A stretch of 64,000 nt of DNA. Origin: Phycisphaerales bacterium. Lineage in GTDB: Bacteria; Planctomycetota; Phycisphaerae; Phycisphaerales; UBA1924. Location: contig JAJDDF010000005.1 of assembly GCA_029260455.1 (NCBI GenBank), positions 248,001-312,000 of the forward strand, written 5' to 3'. Below are positions 51,523 to 60,936 of this stretch, in pieces. The notes under the pieces are model-generated. The model was given only the letters and a program-made list of their open reading frames with translations. It was not told where the DNA came from and ran no database searches. The first letter of the stretch is position 1, and every line of letters starts with the position of its first letter. The position numbers and the translations under genes are program-made.

Positions 51523-54138
51523 ATGCGAAAGCAAGTGATACAAATGTCGGCGATTACGCTGACGATGATCTGCGGTTCTACCGCAGCATTGGCACAGGAT
51601 TCAGTGGGTTTGGCAAGTGGTAACTTCGGGGTTGCACGTGGTGATGCTGTTCGGCCGCATTCGATTGCTGATCAATGCAACAACTATGTGGTTGACCTTG
51701 CGGCTCTGACGGGTTCGTGGGGCACGGCGTGGGGTATTGCACCGATCGCCAAGAGCAGCCAGTTTGTTGATGCTGGCGACAACAGCGCGTTCTTCAACGG
51801 GCTGACCAGTTCGCAGTTCCTAAGTTCTGACATGTTGACGGGTCAGGCTGCGGGCGGCACCTTTGAGGTGTGGTCGACGCCGGGCGCCGGTGTGAACCAT
51901 GAGGGCGCCATTGCGTGGAACAGCGTGCCAGGCACGGTGAATGGGCCAGTGAATGCGAATCAGCTTGGGTATATGTTCTCAGAGTTTGGGAATACGGAAG
52001 ATGACACGATTGTCGGCGGGCTGATCAACTGGGATCCGGCAGATAATCCGGGACGTTTGTACTTGTCGCGGACAAATGCGGCAATCTCTGGTGAAGTGCC
52101 TGCGAGTGCGACCTTCTCGACGTTTGGCGTGGGTTCCATTGACGCCAATGGCAACCTCTATTTCCGTGCGGATGACTTTGGCCGGACGGGGCTGCTTTCC
52201 CGTCGAATCGGTGCTCAGTGGATCTATCGCATTGATGCCGCGTTGCGTGACTGCAACACGATGAATGTGATCGATAACACGAATGCGATCACGAGTTGGT
52301 TTCTAGGCGATGGCGATGTCGCGGGCATTCATGATGAAGCGGTGACCCATGCGCCGGTGTTCCCGCCGACAAGCCTCCCCCCCGCGACGCCAACGGGGAA
52401 TGCGACGCATGTGGTGCCGAACTGTGTGCCTGAGAGTCTTGTTGGCGGCGTACCATCAGTTTTGACGAGCACGTTCAATACAGAGACGGTGTTCGGCGGT
52501 TCTGCGGGGCCGGGTACGGCTGGTGCGACACTGATGGCTACTGTTGCAACGGGACTTTTTGATATCCGTGGATCAGTTGAATTCACAAGCAACGACATGT
52601 TCACTTCGGCGGCATCAGTGCATACGGCGGGCATGTTGACTAAGGTCAATGCGAATGATGCGAGCACGACGCGCATCACGATCTGGGGCATCGATGGCGC
52701 TGGCGCCCCGAGTGGCCCTGGTGCGGACTTCGCGTTCCTTGATCTTCCGACGACCATATCTGATCCGTGTGATAACGATCCGGTGAACGGCGGTCCCTTC
52801 CAGTTGAATCGTGTGGTGCCTGCTAATATTATTAACGATTACGACGGTACGGTTAACGGTATCCTTTTCCCTGCGTATTTCTATGACAGCTATCACGGTG
52901 CAGCAGCGTTTCGTGGTGTGAACAGTCAGGTCGCGCTCGGTCGTGATTCTGCGGGGAATAATCTGGTCGCGGCGCAGATCTCATACAGCGCCATCCGCGA
53001 TGACGATGAGCCGGGGAACGCGATTGTGGTGACGAAGTTTGGCGAGGATGGTGTAATGCCGATGAGCGTGCTGGCTGCGTGGAACAACTATCCGGGGACG
53101 CAGGGCAAGCCGATTTATGACGGCCCCGCCCCGGGCGGCGTTGTTATTGGCGAGTTGTGCTCGTTTGAAGACATGGGCAACAATAACCTGCGGGCGCTTG
53201 GGCCGCGCGCGGGCAATGCCATTGGCCCGTCACTTTCACCAGCTGGTTTTGACTCGTACGGCAACCTGTACTTCACATCGGCGATTCAGATCTTTCGCGG
53301 TGCGAATCAGGACAACGACCTCGATGCACCACTGATCGGTGGTATGCCGGCACTGTTCCCATTCGTCGATACGACCGCAGACGGCCTTACGGATTCGCCG
53401 AATCCGGAGCGCGACCTGTGGGAGATCGGTCTGGTGCGTGCGGTGTATGACCAGGCAAACTTCTGCTATCGCCTTGAGCTCGTGATGCGTACGGGTCAGG
53501 TCTTTCCAGGCCAGAACTCGGGCACGAACTACATGATTGACAACATCCAGATTTCTGGTGGATTTAGCGCTGCAGCGGGGATCTTCGGCTCGGGCAACGT
53601 TAATGAGCAGCCAATGCACGGCGTGGCACCTGCTGTTGGCACTCCGGCAGAGGACCCGCGTCATCTCGGCGGCCTAGTCGTGATGGCAGACATTATCTAT
53701 GACGTAGATGGTCTAAACGAGCTCAGCTTCCCGCCGGTTGTGGTTGCGAGCCTTCCAATGACATCACTTGCCTTTGATGCGCTCGGTCTCAAGGACTTCC
53801 CGGAAGCTGTTGGTGGTACAGGTGCGTATGAAGATCTGAGCGTTGCAAGCGCTCCTCTTGTACCGCTGTATGTAGCCAGCACGGATCAGTCGTATCAGTC
53901 GCTGCTGTTCATTGGTAATGAGGCGTTTGTGGCACCGCCGACGTGCACGCCATGCTCTAATGTTGATGGCAGTCTTGATCTGATCACGAATCTTGCTGAT
54001 CTGAACGTTGTGCTGTTCAACTTTGGTGCTTCCGGCAATACGCCTGGCACGAATGGTGACACAGACTGTGACGGCGATACCGACCTCGCGGACTTGAACA
54101 ACGTGTTGTTCAACTTCGGGGCAAACGTGGGCTGCTGA
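51523..54138 (+). CDS. Large secreted protein with GC-type dockerin-like tail
   Basis: An 871-residue protein. ATG 51523 has GGAGAAG upstream and a signal peptide (MRKQVIQMSAITLTMICGS, cleavage near ALAQ). The mature part is Gly/Asn/Asp-rich beta-type with no domain I recognise. The last ~65 residues are a dockerin-like pair: CTPCSNVDGSLD, LADLNVVLFNFG, and DTDCDGDTDLADLNNVLFNF, ending GC. The D-x-D-x-DG loops would bind calcium. The tail is nearly the same as in the next gene. Confidence 0.75.
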   Translation: MRKQVIQMSAITLTMICGSTAALAQDSVGLASGNFGVARGDAVRPHSIADQCNNYVVDLAALTGSWGTAWGIAPIAKSSQFVDAGDNSAFFNGLTSSQFLSSDMLTGQAAGGTFEVWSTPGAGVNHEGAIAWNSVPGTVNGPVNANQLGYMFSEFGNTEDDTIVGGLINWDPADNPGRLYLSRTNAAISGEVPASATFSTFGVGSIDANGNLYFRADDFGRTGLLSRRIGAQWIYRIDAALRDCNTMNVIDNTNAITSWFLGDGDVAGIHDEAVTHAPVFPPTSLPPATPTGNATHVVPNCVPESLVGGVPSVLTSTFNTETVFGGSAGPGTAGATLMATVATGLFDIRGSVEFTSNDMFTSAASVHTAGMLTKVNANDASTTRITIWGIDGAGAPSGPGADFAFLDLPTTISDPCDNDPVNGGPFQLNRVVPANIINDYDGTVNGILFPAYFYDSYHGAAAFRGVNSQVALGRDSAGNNLVAAQISYSAIRDDDEPGNAIVVTKFGEDGVMPMSVLAAWNNYPGTQGKPIYDGPAPGGVVIGELCSFEDMGNNNLRALGPRAGNAIGPSLSPAGFDSYGNLYFTSAIQIFRGANQDNDLDAPLIGGMPALFPFVDTTADGLTDSPNPERDLWEIGLVRAVYDQANFCYRLELVMRTGQVFPGQNSGTNYMIDNIQISGGFSAAAGIFGSGNVNEQPMHGVAPAVGTPAEDPRHLGGLVVMADIIYDVDGLNELSFPPVVVASLPMTSLAFDALGLKDFPEAVGGTGAYEDLSVASAPLVPLYVASTDQSYQSLLFIGNEAFVAPPTCTPCSNVDGSLDLITNLADLNVVLFNFGASGNTPGTNGDTDCDGDTDLADLNNVLFNFGANVGC

Positions 54139-54169
54139 TCCTGAGTGTTGACATGTATTGAGACACGCG

Positions 54170-54193
54170 CGCGGGGGGTGAGAGCCCCCCGCG
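54170..54193 (+). terminator. Strong GC hairpin after the secreted protein gene
   Basis: CGCGGGGGG-TGAGAG-CCCCCCGCG, a 9-bp perfect stem, 32 bases after the stop. Only a short run (ATGCATTTC) follows, so it is a probable but not canonical intrinsic terminator. Confidence 0.65.
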
Positions 54194-54297
54194 ATGCATT
54201 TCCCGAAACTGGGCTCCGATAGGACGTGAGTTTCCGTCTGTGTGAGGGTACTGTTGGGAAGTTGAGCGAAGAAGGTTCAGGAAGGGGCTGATTCAGC

Positions 54298-55665
54298 ATG
54301 CGATGTGATGCAATGGCACTGGCGGCATTGGCGGCACTGGCGGGTTTGACGATGAGTGCGGGGACGTGCCTTGGGCAGTTCAACCCATCGCAAGGCCAAT
54401 GGGGCAAGGATGATGCCAATGATGTTCGCGTGATGACGTGGAACGTTTTCAACGCTGTACGCTCTGACATTCCAAAATTTGATGGCAACAATCAATGGGG
54501 CGGCGTGACGCGCATCATCGCGGCGCTCAAGCCGGACATTATCGTGATGCAAGAGTGCGGGGATGGCGATGGCGTGCCAACGCTTCTCACTGTGTGTGAC
54601 CTGCTTATGCATGGTGGGACGGATCCGTTTCTTGGAGGCACAGTGTCGGGATATGTACAGTTGCATGCGCCGGGGTATGACCTGCCATTTGTGTATGTGA
54701 GTTCAGCTTTTGACGGATTCAATCGCAATGTGATTATGAGCCGGTATCCCTTTGTTGATCTGAATGGGGATACGAAGGCGACATATCCGGATATCGCGTT
54801 CACGACATCGGCGGGGACATATGCCGTGGGCGGCACTGGCGGCATCCGCGGGTTCGGGTTTGCGGAGATTGATTTGCCGGATGCCATTTACGCTGGTGAT
54901 CTTGTGCAGGGTTTTGCGCATCTCAAGGCAGGCTTTGGTGCAGCGAACGAAGCGCAACGGTCGAACGCCGCGTCGAACGTCGCGTATTACGTTGATCATT
55001 TCTATAACGGTGGTGGCGCGGGGGTAGTTGATCCTTTCAACAAGATCAGTGACTTCCCGGCGGCAACGAACATTCTTGATGCCGACACGGTAGTGGTTCT
55101 GGGCGGCGATTGGAATGAGGACGAAGCGACCAACGGACGCAAGGGGCCCGCGGATTGGCTCATTCAGGCGGAATTCGCGGGAGGCACCGACGGCACCGAC
55201 TTCGACCGAACTGACAGCATTTTCGATTCGGCGACAGATGCAATTGACGGCAGCACGCACACAATCGGCAGCACTTCCAAACTCGATTACATTGCATGGC
55301 AGGACAGCAAGGCAACGCCACGGCATCAAGTGGTATTCGATTCGCTGGCACTGAACAGTTTGTCGCAGCCGCCGGAGTTTGTTGGCATCTCACGGTTTCG
55401 CGACCTCTCTGGAGATGCCTCGGACCACCTACTGGTGTTTGTCGATCTGATTGTTCCGCTCGCACCGGTGTGTGCGCCATGCTCAAATGTTGATGGCAGT
55501 GCTGATCAGGTGGCTGATCTGTCAGACCTGAATCTCGTGTTGTTCAACTTTGGTGCCACGGGGAATTCTCCCGGCACGTTGGGTGATGCAGATTGCGACG
55601 GCGACACGGATCTCACAGACTTGAACAGTGTGCTATTCAACTTCGGAGCGAACGTGGGCTGCTAA
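54298..55665 (+). CDS. Secreted endonuclease/exonuclease/phosphatase (EEP) family protein with dockerin-like tail
   Basis: A 455-residue protein with signal peptide (residues 1-26). EEP motifs in order: VRVMTWNVFN, IIVMQECG, NVIMSRYP, VVLGGDWNEDE and DASDHLLVFVDL, i.e. the N, E, D-x-N and S-D-H metal/catalytic sites. So it is probably an active Mg-dependent phosphodiesterase, nuclease-like. The C-terminal ~65 residues form the same GC-type dockerin-like module as the previous gene (CAPCSNVDGSAD, CDGDTDLTDLNSVLFNF). Its substrate outside the cell is unknown. Confidence 0.85.
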   Translation: MRCDAMALAALAALAGLTMSAGTCLGQFNPSQGQWGKDDANDVRVMTWNVFNAVRSDIPKFDGNNQWGGVTRIIAALKPDIIVMQECGDGDGVPTLLTVCDLLMHGGTDPFLGGTVSGYVQLHAPGYDLPFVYVSSAFDGFNRNVIMSRYPFVDLNGDTKATYPDIAFTTSAGTYAVGGTGGIRGFGFAEIDLPDAIYAGDLVQGFAHLKAGFGAANEAQRSNAASNVAYYVDHFYNGGGAGVVDPFNKISDFPAATNILDADTVVVLGGDWNEDEATNGRKGPADWLIQAEFAGGTDGTDFDRTDSIFDSATDAIDGSTHTIGSTSKLDYIAWQDSKATPRHQVVFDSLALNSLSQPPEFVGISRFRDLSGDASDHLLVFVDLIVPLAPVCAPCSNVDGSADQVADLSDLNLVLFNFGATGNSPGTLGDADCDGDTDLTDLNSVLFNFGANVGC

Positions 55666-55684
55666 AGCTGTTTCCCTCAATGGC

Positions 55685-56815
55685 TCAGTGACAACAGGAT
55701 TGTGCGGGTGTATCGCGTTTTGGCGACATGCGCTTAAGGTGCGCAACGAGTGCGCCGAAAGCTCCGGGCAAAAGAATCACGAGCAGTGCGATTGCCATGG
55801 CTATGCGCAGGGGCGTGTCGTGAGCGTGCTGTACTGCGTCGTCAACCATGTTCACTGCGCCCGCGGGGAGTAGGTCAAGGACAACCCCGGCGAGTAAGGC
55901 ACCGATCGCGATACCTGCAAGATAGATCGCAAGGGCACGAGCACCGAGGTCTTTGAAGACCCATCCCATGGTGGCGGGATTGGTTGCGGGACCAGCGAGC
56001 AGAAAGACGAGGCCCGCGCCGGGAGACAGGCCGGCGGCGATGAGCGCTGCGGCAAGCGGCGTTGATGCAGTGGCGCAGACATACCAGGGTATGCCGATGA
56101 CGAGGGCGGCGAACTTAGTGAGCAACCCGGTTTGGTCGACCGAAGCAATCTGCGAGAACCAGTCGGGCGGGACGATTGCCGCAACCACTGCGGACAGGGC
56201 AAGTCCAATCAATATCCACATGGCAAGATTGCGTGGCAGTGTAATGAGTGCAAACTGTGCTGCGCGCGCTAGTGGATGTGCTTCTGGAGTGTATTCTTTG
56301 GCAACATCATCGTCACAACAACACGAGGGCGCAGATGAGGCGCAGCATGACGTTTCGGCGGGTGCACACGATGACTCGGTCAGCTCTGCAGGACGTGTGC
56401 GATCGGATACAAAACGATCGATGAGCCAGCCAACGCCAAGCGCTGTCGCAAGGGCCGCGATTGGGCGCGCGATGGCGACCCAGGGGCCGATCAAGCCCCA
56501 GGTGAGTGCGATGCTTGGGGCATCGACTTCGGGTGTAGAGATGGCAAAGGCAGCGCTACTGCCACGCGATGCGCCGCCTGCGCGCAATGCTGAGGCGGTC
56601 GGGATGACAGAACAGGAACAAAGGGGCAAGGGGATGCCGATGGCAGCAGCGCGCACGACGGCCCACTTTCGCCCTTCGCCAAGCCAGCGCTGCATGATGT
56701 GTTGCGGGACGAACGCGTGCATGGTGCCGGCGACCGCGAGGCCAATGAGTAGCCACGGTGATGCTTCAAGCAGATACGACCAGAAGGCGTGCAGGATGTC
56801 TTGCATGAATGTCAT
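55685..56815 (-). CDS. SO_0444/ArsP-like permease (metal or metalloid efflux)
   Basis: A 376-residue permease with about eight TM segments. GIPLPLCSCSVIPTASALRA is the diagnostic CSCSxxP segment of the DUF318/SO_0444-type Cu/Zn efflux and ArsP families. Between the TM halves lies a Cys-rich cytoplasmic loop (SSCAPAETSCCASSAPSCCC, about 148-167, followed by DDD), and the C-terminus ends SCCH. These would bind soft metals. The Cu/Zn versus arsenical substrate cannot be told from sequence alone. Confidence 0.8.
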   Translation of the reverse strand: MTFMQDILHAFWSYLLEASPWLLIGLAVAGTMHAFVPQHIMQRWLGEGRKWAVVRAAAIGIPLPLCSCSVIPTASALRAGGASRGSSAAFAISTPEVDAPSIALTWGLIGPWVAIARPIAALATALGVGWLIDRFVSDRTRPAELTESSCAPAETSCCASSAPSCCCDDDVAKEYTPEAHPLARAAQFALITLPRNLAMWILIGLALSAVVAAIVPPDWFSQIASVDQTGLLTKFAALVIGIPWYVCATASTPLAAALIAAGLSPGAGLVFLLAGPATNPATMGWVFKDLGARALAIYLAGIAIGALLAGVVLDLLPAGAVNMVDDAVQHAHDTPLRIAMAIALLVILLPGAFGALVAHLKRMSPKRDTPAQSCCH

Positions 56816-56857
56816 GGGTCAATAAGCGTATGCGGAGTTGCACGCGCAGCGTAGCAC

Positions 56858-57763
56858 CTATGGCAGATTTTGTGTGCGCGGAGCAGCCTGCGCATAAGAG
56901 CGATAATGCACTATCAAACTCAGCACGCGGTAGAGAAGTTTGGCAGCAGTGAAGTCTGAAGCATGCATGCCTTCGCGCGGGCAGAGTTCAACGACATCGA
57001 AGCCGACCGCTTCGGTGTGCTTCACGACGGCTTCGAGGAGCTTGTTTATTTGTGTCCATGACAGGCCGCCTGGTTCTGGAGTTCCGGTGGCGGGGAGGGC
57101 TGCGGGGTCGAGCGCGTCGAGGTCAATAGTGATATACACGCGGTCAGTGAGCAGACTGACGACGCGATCGATCCAGTGCGTGCCCGTCGTGTCGGCGTGA
57201 ATATCATGGGCATAGATGACGCGAGTGTCATCAAGGGCGGTGCGTTCATCGGCTTCCATGCTTCGAATGCCGACCTGGATGATGGGGGCGACTTCACGGG
57301 CGCGGGCCATAACGCAGGCGTGATTGCACGGTGAGCCTTCGTAGGACTCGCGGGTGTCAGCGTGGGCATCGATTTGCAGAATGGTGATGTCGTCGAAACG
57401 ATCGGCGGCAGCTTGAATGGCCCCGATGGATACGGAATGTTCGCCGCCCAGTACGATGGGCAGACGATTGGCCCCCCACTGCTCAATGACTGCGGTGCGA
57501 ACCTTTCCAGCAAGCGCATCAGGTGAGCCTTCATGCGCAATCGGCTTGGTGGTGATAATGCCTTCTTCGCATGGAGAAGCATCGGTTTCGATGTCGTACC
57601 ACTCAAGGGCAGCAGAAGCACGGATGAGCGCATTGGGCCCAGCGTCTGCGCCTTTGTGCCAACTGCTTGTGGCGTCGTAGGGCACGGGAATGATCGCAAA
57701 GCGCGCGGTAGCAGGATCGCGATATTCGGGGGGGAGATCGAGGAAGCCGTGCGGTGTGGTCAT
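56858..57763 (-). CDS. speB: Agmatinase (ureohydrolase family)
   Basis: A 301-residue Mn-dependent hydrolase: agmatine to putrescine and urea. LGGEHSVSIG, QIDAHADTRESYEG and TIDLDALDPAALPATGTPEP are the three metal-binding motifs of the family, in order. Its start overlaps the speA stop by four bases, which supports agmatine rather than arginine or guanidinobutyrate as substrate. Confidence 0.9.
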   Translation of the reverse strand: MTTPHGFLDLPPEYRDPATARFAIIPVPYDATSSWHKGADAGPNALIRASAALEWYDIETDASPCEEGIITTKPIAHEGSPDALAGKVRTAVIEQWGANRLPIVLGGEHSVSIGAIQAAADRFDDITILQIDAHADTRESYEGSPCNHACVMARAREVAPIIQVGIRSMEADERTALDDTRVIYAHDIHADTTGTHWIDRVVSLLTDRVYITIDLDALDPAALPATGTPEPGGLSWTQINKLLEAVVKHTEAVGFDVVELCPREGMHASDFTAAKLLYRVLSLIVHYRSYAQAAPRTQNLP

Positions 57764-59793
57764 TGGAGATCATTCTCCGGGGCGCGGCAGCGTGAAGATG
57801 GTTCGAGGTAGGTGTAGCTTGCGAGGCCCGATTCGTAGAAATCGATCAGCACCTGACGCTCCTGAACGGTGAGTTTCTTAGCGCGCACCGCACGTTCACA
57901 GTCGCGCGCGAGCTGTGTCGTAAAGCGCGGCGGGTCGTATTGAACGTAGGTGAGCACTTCGCCGATGGTGTCGCCCTTGACGATCTCTTCGATGGCAACG
58001 GTGTCATCTTCAAGGCGGATATGTACGGCGTGGGCATCACCAAAGAGATTATGCAGATCGCCAAGCGTTTCCTGATAGGCCCCGACGAGAAAAACGCCGA
58101 GATAATAATCCTGTCCGTTGAGCGGATGGACTTCAAGTGTGCGGCGCGTTTCACCATCGCCGATGAATTGATCAATCTTGCCATCAGAATCGCAGGTGAT
58201 GTCGGCGAGCACAGCACGGCGCGTCGGTTCTTCATTCAGGCGATGGATCGGCATGATGGGAAAGAGTTGATTGATTGCCCAATGATCGGGCAGGGATTGG
58301 AAGAGCGAGAAATTACAGAAATAGACATCACTGAGAATGACATCGAGTTCCGCGAGTTCTTCAAGATCGACATGGTGAGCGTCGCGCATATCACAAATGC
58401 GCAGACAGGTTGACCAGAAGAGGCGTTCAGCAAGCGCACGCTGCGGGAGCGAGAGGTAGCCAAGAGAAAAGAGTGACATGGCTTCATCGCGCGCCTTTTG
58501 TGCATCGTGATAGCACTCGGTGAGGCGGTCTGGTTTGATTGATTCGAGTGCATCTTGTAAGTCGAGAATCGGTTGGGGTGTGTCGGTGCCGTCATTTGGC
58601 AGTGCTGCAGCTTCGGCTTCGGTTGGGGCGCTTCCGAACTTGCGCGGGCCGGTTGACCCAAGGACATTGAAGACAAGCACCGAGCTGTAGGCGACCATGG
58701 CGCGGCCGCATTCGGTGATGAGCGTTGGGTGCGCAAGATCAGCGGCATCGCAGACCTGCGCGACGCGATAAACAACATCTGCAGCGAATTCTTCGAGTGA
58801 ATAGTTCATTGAAGAGAAGGAGTTTGATTGATCGCCGCGATAGTCGACGCCGAGCCCCCCACCGATATCGAGCATTTCGAGATTGGCGCCCTGTTTGGCC
58901 AGTTCGACATAGACATGTGCAAACTCGGTGATGACATCCTTCACTTGGCGGATATCTTGAATTTGGCTGCCTGAATGACAATGCAGGAGCTTGAGGCAAT
59001 CGAGCATATCGTGCTTACGCAGTAGCGAAATCATCATGAGCAGTTCCGTGACGGTGAGCCCAAACTTGGAACGCGTGCCTGATGAATCATGCCAGCGCCC
59101 TGCACCGGATGTTGCGAGCTTGACGCGCACGCCGATGCGCGGGCGCACGTTGTAGCGTTGTGCATAATCAATGATCAACTGCAGTTCGTCCATGTTCTCG
59201 ACAACAGGGACGATGTTGCGGCCAAGCTTTGCAGAGAGCGTCACTGCTTCGATGTAGCGAGAATCCTTGAAGCCGTTGCAGATGATGAGTTGGTCTGGCG
59301 TGTCTGTCGTGAGCGCCATGACGGCGAGCAACTCGGGTTTTGAGCCGACTTCAAGACCGAAGCCAAGGGAATGCCCAAACGTACTGAGCTCGGCGACGAC
59401 CTGATGTTGCTGGTTGACCTTGATTGGATAGGCGGCAAGATATTTTCCTGAATAATTGTTCTCTGTCATCGCGTGTGCAAAGGCATCGCGCAGTTTGCAC
59501 AGTCGGTCGGAGAGGATGTCGGTGAAGCGCAAGAGAATTGGCGTAGTGATATTGCGTTCGCGCAAACCATCGATAACTTCTCGCAGGTCTAGTGCGGGCC
59601 CGTCGTTGCCATATGGGGTTGCGACGACATGGCCTGCATCATTGACTGCGAAATAGCCGGCGCTCCATGCGTCGGTGCGATAGAGCGCTTCACTGTCTTT
59701 GGGTGACCATTGGGCTGTGCGAGTCGGCACCGCTCCACCGAGGGCGGGCTTGGCAGGGACAGTCGAGATTGGTGGGCGGGTGGCCTGAGTCAT
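57760..59793 (-). CDS. speA: Biosynthetic arginine decarboxylase SpeA
   Basis: A 677-residue PLP enzyme that turns arginine into agmatine. YLAAYPIKVNQQHQVV carries the Schiff-base lysine; LEVGSKPELLAVMAL, HCHSGSQI and the GGGLGVDYRG phosphate-binding motif follow; SDVYFCNFSLFQSLPDHWAI is diagnostic of SpeA and ESGLASYTYLE closes the protein. Start ATG 59793; upstream 22 residues in frame are unlikely. Length matches the family (~630-660). Confidence 0.95.
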   Translation of the reverse strand: MTQATRPPISTVPAKPALGGAVPTRTAQWSPKDSEALYRTDAWSAGYFAVNDAGHVVATPYGNDGPALDLREVIDGLRERNITTPILLRFTDILSDRLCKLRDAFAHAMTENNYSGKYLAAYPIKVNQQHQVVAELSTFGHSLGFGLEVGSKPELLAVMALTTDTPDQLIICNGFKDSRYIEAVTLSAKLGRNIVPVVENMDELQLIIDYAQRYNVRPRIGVRVKLATSGAGRWHDSSGTRSKFGLTVTELLMMISLLRKHDMLDCLKLLHCHSGSQIQDIRQVKDVITEFAHVYVELAKQGANLEMLDIGGGLGVDYRGDQSNSFSSMNYSLEEFAADVVYRVAQVCDAADLAHPTLITECGRAMVAYSSVLVFNVLGSTGPRKFGSAPTEAEAAALPNDGTDTPQPILDLQDALESIKPDRLTECYHDAQKARDEAMSLFSLGYLSLPQRALAERLFWSTCLRICDMRDAHHVDLEELAELDVILSDVYFCNFSLFQSLPDHWAINQLFPIMPIHRLNEEPTRRAVLADITCDSDGKIDQFIGDGETRRTLEVHPLNGQDYYLGVFLVGAYQETLGDLHNLFGDAHAVHIRLEDDTVAIEEIVKGDTIGEVLTYVQYDPPRFTTQLARDCERAVRAKKLTVQERQVLIDFYESGLASYTYLEPSSRCRAPENDLQ

Positions 59794-59915
59794 GGCGGAG
59801 ATTGTAGAACGCCGGGCCAGGTGGAGCGCAGTCGTGCGAGCAGGCAAAGTGGCACACAAGCTGGCCCACGCGGTAGGCTTGTGCCCCTGCTGCCGGGGCG
59901 AATAGGAGATATGCT

Positions 59916-60884
59916 ATGAGCGTTCGCGAGTTTATGACCGGGCATTATCGCCACTTCAATGCGGCGACGGTGGTCGAAGCGGCCCAAGGCTATGAGGATG
60001 TGCTCGCCAAGGATGGCAAGATGATGGTCACGCTGGCCGGCGCGATGAGCACGGCGGAGCTTGGACGGTCGCTCGCGGAGATGATCCGCCAGGACAAGGT
60101 GCACGCGATCACCTGCACGGGTGCGAACCTCGAAGAGGATGTGTTTTTTCTGATGGCGGCCAGTCACTATATACGCATTGCCGATTGGCGAAATTTGACT
60201 TTGCAGCAGGAGCAGGATTTGTGCGACGCCGGGATGAACCGCGTCACAGATACATGCATTCCCGAAGAGGAAGCATTTCGCAAACTCGAGGGCGTACTTG
60301 TCGAACTGTGGAAGAAAGCGGAACGCGAGGGTGTGCGCAAGTTTCCCCACGAATTTCTCTATGAGTTGCTGCTTTCGGGCACGCTCAAGGATGGATACGA
60401 AGGCGATCCGAAGCACTCATGGTTGCTCGCGGCGGCGGAGAAGAACCTGCCCATCTTCGTGCCCGGCTGGGAAGATTCGACGAGCGCGAACATCTTTGCT
60501 GCGCACTGCATTCAAGGTGACATCAAGAGCCCGACGCTCGTCAAGGGTGGGATTGAATACATGATCGAACTTGTCGGATGGTATCGAGAGGCGAGCGTGC
60601 ATGGACCAGGCATTGGTTTCTTTCAGATCGGCGGCGGCATTGCGGGCGATTTTCCGATCTGCGTGGTGCCGATGATTCACCAAGACCTTGGCAAGGCAGC
60701 GCCGCTCTGGGCGTACTTCTGCCAGATCTCGGATTCGACGACGAGCTATGGCAGCTATTCCGGCGCGATTCCGAGCGAGAAGATCACTTGGGGCAAGTTG
60801 GGCGTTGATACGCCGATGTTCGTGATCGAAAGTGATGCGACGATCGTGGCACCGTTGGTGTTTGCGTACATCTTGAACTGGTAA
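59916..60884 (+). CDS. Deoxyhypusine synthase-like protein
   Basis: A 322-residue protein matching the DHS fold: MVTLAGAMSTAELGRSLAEM, ITCTGANLEEDVFF, IFVPGWEDSTSANIFAAH and YGSYSGAIPSEKITWGK, which retains the Lys of the family active-site motif. It is transcribed divergently from speA/speB, with 122 bp between. Bacteria lack eIF5A, so classic hypusine formation is unlikely. Related bacterial proteins make homospermidine or another aminobutyl product (family inference). Together with agmatinase this is a polyamine locus. Confidence 0.85.
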   Translation: MSVREFMTGHYRHFNAATVVEAAQGYEDVLAKDGKMMVTLAGAMSTAELGRSLAEMIRQDKVHAITCTGANLEEDVFFLMAASHYIRIADWRNLTLQQEQDLCDAGMNRVTDTCIPEEEAFRKLEGVLVELWKKAEREGVRKFPHEFLYELLLSGTLKDGYEGDPKHSWLLAAAEKNLPIFVPGWEDSTSANIFAAHCIQGDIKSPTLVKGGIEYMIELVGWYREASVHGPGIGFFQIGGGIAGDFPICVVPMIHQDLGKAAPLWAYFCQISDSTTSYGSYSGAIPSEKITWGKLGVDTPMFVIESDATIVAPLVFAYILNW

Positions 60885-60903
60885 TGTCTTGACGAGCCAC
60901 GTC

Positions 60904-60932
60904 GGGTGGCCCGGCTTGCTTGTCAAGCTGGG
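60904..60932. repeat. Half copy of the composite hairpin
   Basis: GGGTGGC then CCCGGCTTG-CTTGT-CAAGCTGGG (one G-T mismatch), matching the left half of 48206-48234. It sits between the DHS-like and M48 genes and could act as a terminator for both. Confidence 0.65.
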
Positions 60933-60936
60933 ATTG

